A stretch of DNA of 11,535 nucleotides from positions 1-11,535 of the forward strand of contig JAQTPV010000025.1 in the NCBI GenBank assembly GCA_028712605.1, written 5' to 3'. Shown here one piece after another: positions 6,952 through 11,535 of this stretch. How positions within the stretch are numbered: the stretch's first letter is position 1; each line of letters begins with the position of its first letter. Below the pieces are notes generated by a model. The model made no database searches, was not told the origin of the DNA, and worked only from the letters and a program-made list of their open reading frames with translations. The translations under genes were made by a program, and so were the position numbers. Origin of the DNA: Minisyncoccota bacterium (GTDB taxonomy: Bacteria; Patescibacteriota; Minisyncoccia; Minisyncoccales; CG1-02-41-26).

Positions 6952-8709
6952 TTATTCTGTAATAACCCTTAACACTTCCTCAATAGAGGTTATACCTTGA
7001 GCAGCTTTCATAAAACCGTCTTCAATCATCAAAAGCATGCCCTCCTTTTGAGCTTGATGTTGAATTTCGTCACTGGTGGCATTTTTTTGAATCAAACTTT
7101 TAATGGTTTCAGTAACCTTGAAAATTTCATAAATACCCACCCTGCCTTTGTAACCTTCAGGAGCATCCTTGCTGGGCTTGGGCCTATAAAAATCAACCTC
7201 GGCAATCCTTTGAGACGGCTTTAAGATTTTTTCAGCTTGTAAAACCTCCTCAATTTTTACTAAATCACAATATTTAGCCAAATTTTTTATTTCGGAATCA
7301 GAAAGGTGATATTTCTGCCGTTCTTCTGCCAAGCGACGTACTAACCTTTGAGCAATCACCAAATTTAAAGTTGAGGATAATAGGAACGGTTCAACGCCCA
7401 TATCAGTTAAACGCGGCACGGCTCCGGCCGCCGAATTAGTATGTAAAGTAGAAAGCACTAAGTGACCTGTTAAGGCCGCATTGACAGCCAGGCCGGCCGT
7501 TTCCTGATCTCTAATTTCGCCAACCATAATAATATTGGGGTCTTGTCTTAAGAGTGCCCTTAACCCGTTGGCGAAAGTTAAACCAATTTGAGGATTAACT
7601 TGTGTTTGATTGATACGCGGCATTCGGTATTCTATTGGGTCCTCAACCGTGGAAATGTTAACGCCAGGTGTATTTAAAATCTCCATCATAGAATAAAGAG
7701 TGGTAGTCTTACCAGAACCAGTCGGGCCGGTAATCAAAATCATGCCGTGGGGCTGTCTTAGGGCAATTTGTACTCTTTCTAATGATTCTCCAAAAAAACC
7801 TAAGGCCTCCATACTATGACCCTGTGAGGTTTCGGGCAAAAGCCTCATAACAATTTTTTCGCCTCCAAAGACCGGCAACACCGAAACCCTTACAGAGTAC
7901 TTGTAATCTTCTGTTTCTACCTTGAATCGACCATCTTGAGGTAAGCGGTGCTCGTCTAATCTTAAATTACTTAGAACCTTAATACGCGCCACAATACCTG
8001 ACTTTGTAGTCAATGGCAAAGTCATGGCATCATGCAGAATACCATCTATACGGTATCTCACCAAAACCTCTTTTTCGGTTGGCTCAATGTGAATATCAGA
8101 GGATCTTTGCAAAATAGCATGCTTAAGCAAGGTTTCTACAATTTTAATAATAGGGAGTTCCTGGGCCCGCTTTTCTAAGTCCTCCTGCCCCTCTGACTCC
8201 TCCACGTTGCTGCCGGTTGCTGTTTGCCTCAAACTACTCGCTTCTTTTTTAATAATATCACCAAATTCAACTTGCAAGCTTTCCTGATATTGAGCCAAAA
8301 GATATTTAATACTAGCTAAAGTTGTAAGGCGGGGTAAAATTTTTAAATTTGCCTTCTTCTTGATAAACTCAATGGCCTTAAGGTCCTCTGGATCCACCAT
8401 GGCCACCTCTAAATTGCGCCCCTTTTTTCGGAAAGCAACTATATTATAATGACGCGCGATTGGTTCCGGGATAATCCTTAAAACGTCAGGCGTTATGGTT
8501 TCTTTTTCCAAATCCACAAATGGTATACCTAAGATATAGGCCTGCAAGCGACTCAAATCATCTTGGCTAACCAATCCTTCCTGCAATAAAACATCACCCA
8601 CTCTTTTGCCTTGCTGATTGGCTCGCTCAAGGGCTACATCAAACTTGGCCTCATCAAGAAGGCCAGAGTCTAAGATAAAAGCCCGCAATTGTTGTGGCTC
8701 AACATGCAT
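6952..8709 (-). CDS. pilB: PilB, type IV pilus assembly ATPase (cysteine-less C-terminal domain)
   Basis: 585 residues, normal for PilB. The N-terminal part (about 7-61) contains two tandem segments resembling the MshEN/T2SSE-N repeat (LLDEAKFDVAL, then RVGDVLLQEGLVSQDDLSRL), a fold that binds cyclic di-GMP in some relatives. The ATPase core shows Walker A GPTGSGKT (328-335), an Asp box STVEDPIEYRMP (353-364), Walker B IIMVGEIRD (393-401) and a His box TGHLVLSTLHTN (414-425). PilB hydrolyses ATP in the cytoplasm to drive pilus extension through PilC. The normal zinc-binding pair of CxxC motifs in the C-terminal domain is gone: after LVRRL the sequence is AEERQ, and before GYKGRVGIYEIF it is KPSKDAPE. 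The only cysteine is C481. An AGGA lies only 1 nt before the ATG, too close to act normally. The receiver gene ends 25 nt upstream. Confidence 0.96.
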   Translation of the reverse strand: MHVEPQQLRAFILDSGLLDEAKFDVALERANQQGKRVGDVLLQEGLVSQDDLSRLQAYILGIPFVDLEKETITPDVLRIIPEPIARHYNIVAFRKKGRNLEVAMVDPEDLKAIEFIKKKANLKILPRLTTLASIKYLLAQYQESLQVEFGDIIKKEASSLRQTATGSNVEESEGQEDLEKRAQELPIIKIVETLLKHAILQRSSDIHIEPTEKEVLVRYRIDGILHDAMTLPLTTKSGIVARIKVLSNLRLDEHRLPQDGRFKVETEDYKYSVRVSVLPVFGGEKIVMRLLPETSQGHSMEALGFFGESLERVQIALRQPHGMILITGPTGSGKTTTLYSMMEILNTPGVNISTVEDPIEYRMPRINQTQVNPQIGLTFANGLRALLRQDPNIIMVGEIRDQETAGLAVNAALTGHLVLSTLHTNSAAGAVPRLTDMGVEPFLLSSTLNLVIAQRLVRRLAEERQKYHLSDSEIKNLAKYCDLVKIEEVLQAEKILKPSQRIAEVDFYRPKPSKDAPEGYKGRVGIYEIFKVTETIKSLIQKNATSDEIQHQAQKEGMLLMIEDGFMKAAQGITSIEEVLRVITE

Positions 8710-8734
8710 ATCCTACAAAAAATTTAATTTAACC

Positions 8735-9109
8735 CTAAGCATCGCCTAAAGCTTTTTTTACTTTTTCCACCAAATCATCTAAAGAATAAGAAGACTTGGA
8801 GAGGTAGGTTCCAGCCCCAAGAGCCAAGGCCCTTTCAACATCGTCCATGCGTTCTAAGTTGGTTAAAATAATAATCGGAATATCCTTCGTTTCTGGACCA
8901 GCCTTTAGATTCTCCAAAACCCCAAATCCATCCATCTTGGGCAAAATCAAGTCCAAGATTATTAAGGATGGCTTTTGAGCGCGGGCCAGGCTCAACCCCG
9001 CTTCACCATCTAAAGCGCTCACCACTTCGTAGCCTTCGTTATTTAAGGCAAACCCCAATGATTTCTGGAGGGCTGCCTCGTCTTCAATAAAAAGAACTGT
9101 TTTCGCCAT
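8735..9109 (-). CDS. CheY-like single-domain response regulator
   Basis: 124 residues forming one receiver (REC) domain and nothing else. All the phosphotransfer residues are visible: acidic pair E9-D10, phospho-acceptor D53 (LIILDLILPKMDG), T83 in IILTN, and K105 in YLSKSS. There is no DNA-binding, GGDEF or other output domain, so it must act by protein contact or pass phosphate on, as CheY, PilG or Spo0F do. It sits between a histidine kinase (58 nt upstream) and pilB (25 nt downstream). The partner kinase is therefore probably the neighbour and the target may be the pilus motor; that target is inference from position only. The ATG at 9107-9109 has no Shine-Dalgarno. The REC assignment is certain; the pathway is not. 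Confidence 0.93.
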   Translation of the reverse strand: MAKTVLFIEDEAALQKSLGFALNNEGYEVVSALDGEAGLSLARAQKPSLIILDLILPKMDGFGVLENLKAGPETKDIPIIILTNLERMDDVERALALGAGTYLSKSSYSLDDLVEKVKKALGDA

Positions 9110-9167
9110 ATTGTTAAAATATTGGAAAATTTAGCAATTTAATTCGATCAAAATGCCAAATCTTCTT

Positions 9168-10127
9168 TTAATGTTTGGGAATTGGTAAGGTGAAATAGAA
9201 TTTTGTCCCTTTTTGTTCCATAGATTCAAACCAAATCTCTCCGCCGAAGAATTTTAAAAGAAGTTTTGCAATATGCAGGCCCAAACCGGAGCCTTCGGTT
9301 TGATGACGTACTACGTTTTTGGAACGGAAAAACTTTTGAAATATATATTTCCGTTCGCTATCCGGTATACCCACGCCTGAATCCTCAATCTTAAAAAGAA
9401 TTTTTTTGGGGTCGTAAGTAATATGAATTTTGACAGTTCCTCTACCCTTAACATAACGAATGGCATTATCTAAAAGGTTCTTGACCACCTGCTCTAGCCA
9501 CAAACTATCGGCCTCCACCTTTGGAATCCCATCTTGCACCCTCAAGGTAATACCCACGTTAGAGGCTTCAGCAAAAGGCTTAAACTTTTCAATTAGGTTC
9601 CGCGTGATACCCACCAAACTAACCAATTGCTTATTCAAAGGAAATTCTCCCGTTTCCAAGCGAGAAACCAAAATTAAATTATTAATCAATTCTTTCATAC
9701 GCTCCGTATTCTCTTGCAAGATTTTCATATACTCCTGCTCATCTTGCTGTTTGTTCTTCAGCTTCCCTGACATCAGAACGTCTAAAGAGAATTTAATATT
9801 GGTCAAAGGAGATCTAAGTTGATGTGAAACTATACCGATAAATTCAGCTTTCATGCGAGCGGCCTCAGCCACCCTTTCAAAACTATTCACGATAATATAG
9901 TCAAGGACCATCAAAACAGCGGTAATGGCCAAAACAATCAAACTAACGATGCGCGGGTCTCCAATCTTTAAAACAGTGATGAAATAGGTTATCACAATCA
10001 CCGCAATAATCACGATGCCCATTATTAAAAACAAAAACTGGGGGCACTGATAAAGTGGTATATTATAAAACCGGCAGGAACTAAAAAACCTTGAGGGTCC
10101 GGAAGGGCCTTTTTTGACTCTCTTCAT
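9168..10127 (-). CDS. Membrane sensor histidine kinase
   Basis: 319 residues. The N-terminal 30 residues are cytoplasmic-looking, basic, and contain C18 and C28 (SSCRFYNIPLYQCPQF). Two transmembrane helices (about 31-53 and 58-80) are joined by only four or five residues (GDPRI), so there is no extracytoplasmic sensor domain. The catalytic part follows directly: H box SHQLRSPLTN with the phospho-accepting H102; dimerisation helices to about 160; N box VVKNLLDNAIRY (N217, N221); G1 box DSGVGIP (249-255); F box IFQKFFRS (262-269); and G2 box GSGLGLHI (279-286). No residue needed for activity is missing. It probably phosphorylates the receiver encoded 58 nt downstream. The ATG at 10125-10127 lies about 18 nt after the predicted transcription start of a near-consensus promoter, making this the first gene of the T4P operon. 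Confidence 0.93.
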   Translation of the reverse strand: MKRVKKGPSGPSRFFSSCRFYNIPLYQCPQFLFLIMGIVIIAVIVITYFITVLKIGDPRIVSLIVLAITAVLMVLDYIIVNSFERVAEAARMKAEFIGIVSHQLRSPLTNIKFSLDVLMSGKLKNKQQDEQEYMKILQENTERMKELINNLILVSRLETGEFPLNKQLVSLVGITRNLIEKFKPFAEASNVGITLRVQDGIPKVEADSLWLEQVVKNLLDNAIRYVKGRGTVKIHITYDPKKILFKIEDSGVGIPDSERKYIFQKFFRSKNVVRHQTEGSGLGLHIAKLLLKFFGGEIWFESMEQKGTKFYFTLPIPKH

Positions 10128-10151
10128 AATTAATGTGTTTTAAATTACTAA

Positions 10152-10180
10152 ATTATATCACATAAAGAAGGGGGCGTAAA
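10152..10180 (-). promoter_or_regulatory. Promoter of the histidine kinase / T4P operon
   Basis: Minus strand: -35 TTTACG (10175-10180, 4 of 6 consensus matches), a 17-nt spacer, then TGaTATAAT (10152-10160) with a perfect -10 and TGn extension. Predicted start is near 10145, giving a leader of about 18 nt before the kinase ATG. It is the only strong minus-strand promoter found before the run of pil genes other than the one before pilM. Confidence 0.7.
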
Positions 10181-10192
10181 AGTGTGAACAAG

Positions 10193-10220
10193 TTGAAAAA
10201 GGCGCCAAATTTGCTAAAAT
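10193..10220 (+). promoter_or_regulatory. Promoter of tRNA-Pro
   Basis: Plus strand: -35 TTGAAA (10193-10198, 5 of 6 matches), a 16-nt spacer, then TGcTAAAAT (10212-10220), a 5-of-6 -10 with TGn extension. The predicted start near 10227 lies about 6 nt before the mature tRNA. It is arranged back to back with the kinase promoter, the two -35 boxes being 12 nt apart. Confidence 0.7.
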
Positions 10221-10232
10221 GACAATGGCAAT

Positions 10233-10305
10233 CGGGATGTAGTGTAACGGCTAACATTCTCGCTTTGGGAGCGAGCGATTCCGGGTTCGAATCCCGGCAT
10301 CCCGA
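10233..10305 (+). tRNA. tRNA-Pro (anticodon UGG)
   Basis: A complete cloverleaf can be drawn. The acceptor stem CGGGATG (10233-10239) pairs with CATCCCG (10298-10304), with discriminator A at 10305. The D arm GTGT/ACAT has A14, GG and A21 in place. The anticodon stem is CTCGC/GCGAG with loop TTTGGGA, giving anticodon TGG. The variable loop is CGATT. The T stem CCGGG/CCCGG carries loop TTCGAAT. The C1-G72 first pair is the proline identity feature in bacteria. No CCA is encoded (the next bases are CTA), so a CCA-adding enzyme is required. Confidence 0.95.
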
Positions 10306-10324
10306 CTAGAGATATGCACTAAAT

Positions 10325-10353
10325 TTTACATTTTGGTTTTCGGATTTTAAATT
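10325..10353 (+). promoter_or_regulatory. Promoter of tRNA-Gly
   Basis: Plus strand: -35 TTTACA (10325-10330, 5 of 6), a 17-nt spacer, then -10 TAAATT (10348-10353, 4 of 6). The predicted start near 10360 is at the first base of the mature tRNA, which argues for little or no 5' leader. The AT-rich 55-nt gap between the tRNAs has no terminator, so read-through from tRNA-Pro is also possible. Confidence 0.45.
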
Positions 10354-10360
10354 ATTAGAT

Positions 10361-10431
10361 GCGGGTGTCGTATATCGGTATTACCTTAGCTTTCCAAGCT
10401 AATGAGGAGGGTTCGACTCCCTTCACCCGCT
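10361..10431 (+). tRNA. tRNA-Gly (anticodon UCC)
   Basis: A full cloverleaf is visible. The acceptor GCGGGTG (10361-10367) pairs with CACCCGC (10424-10430), with discriminator T at 10431 as usual for glycine. The D stem GTA/TAC encloses a short loop with GG. The anticodon stem TTAGC/GCTAA carries loop TTTCCAA, giving anticodon TCC. The variable loop is TGAG. The T stem GAGGG/CCCTT (one G-T pair) carries loop TTCGACT. It closely resembles the E. coli tRNA-Gly(UCC) plan but has a shorter D loop. No CCA is encoded; the next bases are CAA. Confidence 0.95.
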
Positions 10432-10454
10432 CAAAGGACGGCCTGCTTTCTATC

Positions 10455-10493
10455 AACTAAAAACTCCGCGCCCTTGCTGCGGAGTTTTTAGTT
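10455..10493. terminator. Bidirectional rho-independent terminator
   Basis: A perfect 15-bp inverted repeat: left arm AACTAAAAACTCCGC (10455-10469) and right arm GCGGAGTTTTTAGTT (10479-10493), separated by a 9-nt loop. The GC-rich core next to the loop and the A tract/T tract in the outer stem let it work on both strands. On the plus strand it ends the tRNA-Gly transcript. On the minus strand it lies 19 nt after the HU stop codon and ends the HU transcript. No longer T run follows on either side, so the T tract is inside the stem. Confidence 0.9.
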
Positions 10494-10512
10494 ACGAAAT
10501 TCAAAACAAAAC

Positions 10513-10797
10513 CTATTTAACGGCGTCTTTCAAACCCTTGCCAGCCTTAAATCTGGGTACTTTCTTAGCAGGGATTTTAATAGAAGCGCCAGTTTGAGGA
10601 TTGCGGCCGATTCTGGCTCCTCTCTTAGAAACAGTGAAAGTGCCAAAGCCAGTCAAAACAACATCCTTACCAGCCTTTAAGCTCTTCATGACTTCACCAA
10701 TCATGGTGTTTAGTGCTGTTTCGCCATCCTTTTTGGTGCAATCAAGAGCCTTAACGATTGAGGCCACCATGTCCTCTTTTGTAACTTTTGCTGCCAT
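10513..10797 (-). CDS. HU-family DNA-binding protein
   Basis: 94 residues, the usual HU/IHF size. The N-terminal helical dimerisation part (about 1-45) contains TKEDMVASIVKALDCTKKDGETAL. The beta-arm signature GFGTFTVSKRGARIGRNP at about 50-67 includes the conserved RNP that bends DNA. The C-terminal AKKVPRFKAGKGLKDAV is typical of HU. It compacts the nucleoid as a homodimer or heterodimer; only one such gene is in the window. It is monocistronic, with its own promoter about 55 nt upstream and a shared terminator after it. The ATG has no Shine-Dalgarno and the leader carries a palindrome. HU and IHF subunits cannot be told apart by eye here, but the alanine- and lysine-rich composition favours HU. 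Confidence 0.95.
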   Translation of the reverse strand: MAAKVTKEDMVASIVKALDCTKKDGETALNTMIGEVMKSLKAGKDVVLTGFGTFTVSKRGARIGRNPQTGASIKIPAKKVPRFKAGKGLKDAVK

Positions 10798-10818
10798 GTT
10801 TTATATAAAAATAATTTT

Positions 10819-10832
10819 AAGGTCGCGACCTT
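10819..10832. promoter_or_regulatory. 14-nt perfect palindrome in the HU leader
   Basis: AAGGTCGCGACCTT reads the same on both strands, with two further matched pairs after one mismatch. It lies between the predicted HU transcription start (about 10845) and the ATG at 10797, near +14 to +27. It has no room for a normal hairpin loop except a 4-nt CGCG, so a dimeric protein operator is at least as likely as an RNA stem. GC-rich bases in an otherwise AT-rich spacer make it stand out. Function is unknown. Confidence 0.5.
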
Positions 10833-10851
10833 TAATCATTGATATTACTGT

Positions 10852-10881
10852 ATTATACCACCACGAAAACTATAAAAGCAA
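10852..10881 (-). promoter_or_regulatory. Promoter of the HU gene
   Basis: Minus strand: TGgTATAAT (10852-10860), a perfect -10 with TGn extension, and a partial -35 TTGCTT (10876-10881, 3 of 6) with an 18-nt spacer. The predicted start near 10845 gives a leader of about 48 nt. The -35 lies within one of two copies of ATTGCTTTT (10874-10882 and 10915-10923). Confidence 0.7.
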
Positions 10882-10947
10882 TAGTACCAAGCGTTCCCAA
10901 ACCAGAACAGCTAAAAAAGCAATGGTCAGTTAGGTATCTAGCTAAGC

Positions 10948-11535
10948 TTATCTGGCATATTCAATTACCCTTGTTTCTCTAATTAGGGTTACCTTAATTT
11001 CGCCGGGATAGTTCAACTCTTCCTGAATTTTATTAGCAATATCTTTAGCCAGTTTATAGGCCTCCAAATCGCCTATTTCCTCTGGCCGAACAAATACTCT
11101 AATTTCTCGGCCAGCCTGAATGGCATAAGCTGAAGAAACTCCAGCAAAGCCAGTAGCTAAATCCTCTAGCTCTTTCAATCTATTGAGGTAATTCTCCACC
11201 GTATCTTTGCGAGCCCCAACTCGAGCCCCAGAAATTTGATCCGCTACCTTAACAATTACTGCCTCAACTGATTCTGCTTCATATTCTTCATGGTGGGATT
11301 TCATGGCCTTAATTACTTCCTTCTCAATGCCAAACTTCTCTAAAATCTTTATGCCAATATCAACATGAGACCCTTGAATTTGATGATCAACCGCCTTGCC
11401 AATATCGTGCAAAAGACTAGCTTTCCTAGCTATCTTAGCGTCAGCCCCTAATTCTTCAGCTAAAGTAGAAGCTAAAAAAGCAACTTCAACTGAATGCAAA
11501 AGAACATTCTGGCCATAGCTTGTTCTAAAGTAAAG
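10948..11535 (-). CDS. rny: RNase Y (C-terminal 195 residues)
   Basis: Partial gene: the reading frame is open to the right edge, and the visible part is the last 195 codons plus stop. The first in-window residues LYFRTSYGQNVLLHSVEVAF match the conserved RNase Y stretch entering the HD domain. The metal-binding HD pair follows in KASLLHDIGKAVDH, then HVDIG and SHHEE. The C-terminus ends KVTLIRETRVIEYAR, the standard RNase Y ending. The family is a membrane-anchored 5'-end-sensitive endoribonuclease that starts mRNA decay; the N-terminal anchor, coiled coil and KH domain lie outside the window. The apparent start at 11499 is only an internal TTG leucine codon. No clear terminator follows the TAA; the HU promoter begins about 65 nt downstream. 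Confidence 0.95.
   Translation of the reverse strand, partial: LYFRTSYGQNVLLHSVEVAFLASTLAEELGADAKIARKASLLHDIGKAVDHQIQGSHVDIGIKILEKFGIEKEVIKAMKSHHEEYEAESVEAVIVKVADQISGARVGARKDTVENYLNRLKELEDLATGFAGVSSAYAIQAGREIRVFVRPEEIGDLEAYKLAKDIANKIQEELNYPGEIKVTLIRETRVIEYAR

Noticed and set aside
9128..9136. TGCTAAATT in the gap between kinase and receiver, a possible internal promoter
   Set aside because: The -10 matches only 4 of 6 positions and no -35 lies at a normal distance (TTGGCA is 20 nt away). Co-transcription with the kinase is the simpler reading.
9460..9822. A 120-residue plus-strand open frame opposite the histidine kinase
   Set aside because: It lies wholly antisense to well-conserved kinase motifs, has no family resemblance, and no promoter precedes it. 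It is a shadow frame.
10306..10360. A terminator or small RNA between the two tRNAs
   Set aside because: The stretch is AT-rich with no stable inverted repeat; a promoter for tRNA-Gly explains it better.
10601..10933. A 110-residue plus-strand open frame overlapping the HU gene and its promoter
   Set aside because: It is antisense to a clear HU gene, crosses its promoter, and shows no recognisable protein features.
10858..10947. A terminator after rny
   Set aside because: Only short imperfect matches such as TAAGCTTA near the stop codon are present, with no stem plus T tract on the minus strand.

Overview
The window reads as a chromosomal piece of a Patescibacteria (Candidate Phyla Radiation) bacterium. 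This is inferred from the type IV pilus (T4P) locus architecture, the short AT-rich intergenic spacers, the almost complete absence of Shine-Dalgarno sequences, tRNA genes without encoded CCA, and a histidine kinase and PilX-like protein of the kind I associate with this group. The translation table is the ordinary bacterial one: pilM ends in TGA, overlapping the pilN start, so TGA is not recoded. No phage, insertion sequence or CRISPR array is visible.

Layout, read along the minus strand (right to left). At the right edge is the 3' part of an RNase Y gene (rny, 10948-11535). Next comes a small HU-type DNA-binding protein gene (10513-10797) with a near-consensus extended -10 promoter and a 14-nt perfect palindrome in its leader. 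Between HU and the next minus-strand operon is a plus-strand island of about 385 nt. It holds tRNA-Pro(UGG) and tRNA-Gly(UCC), each with its own recognisable promoter, and a strong bidirectional terminator that separates tRNA-Gly from the convergent HU gene.

From 10127 down to the left edge runs one continuous minus-strand T4P gene cluster: a membrane histidine kinase, a CheY-like receiver protein, pilB (assembly ATPase), pilC (platform protein), three prepilin-like proteins (a large PilV/GspI-like one with extracellular beta domains, a PilW/GspJ-like one, and a large PilX/GspK-like one), then pilM, pilN and the start of pilO at the edge. Most gaps are 2-65 nt and pilM/pilN overlap by 4 nt, so the genes are probably co-transcribed from a promoter before the kinase. 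A second promoter with an extended -10 sits directly before pilM.

Working model: the kinase/receiver pair gives a signalling input. PilB powers assembly through PilC, the PilM-PilN-PilO proteins align the machine across the envelope, and the three minor prepilins form an initiation or tip complex whose two large members carry the likely adhesive surfaces. The major pilin, the prepilin peptidase PilD and a PilT retraction ATPase are not in this window. I see no wholly new system. The most unusual points are the loss of the PilB cysteine cluster, the two oversized minor prepilins, the two-component pair at the head of the pilus operon, and the HU leader palindrome.
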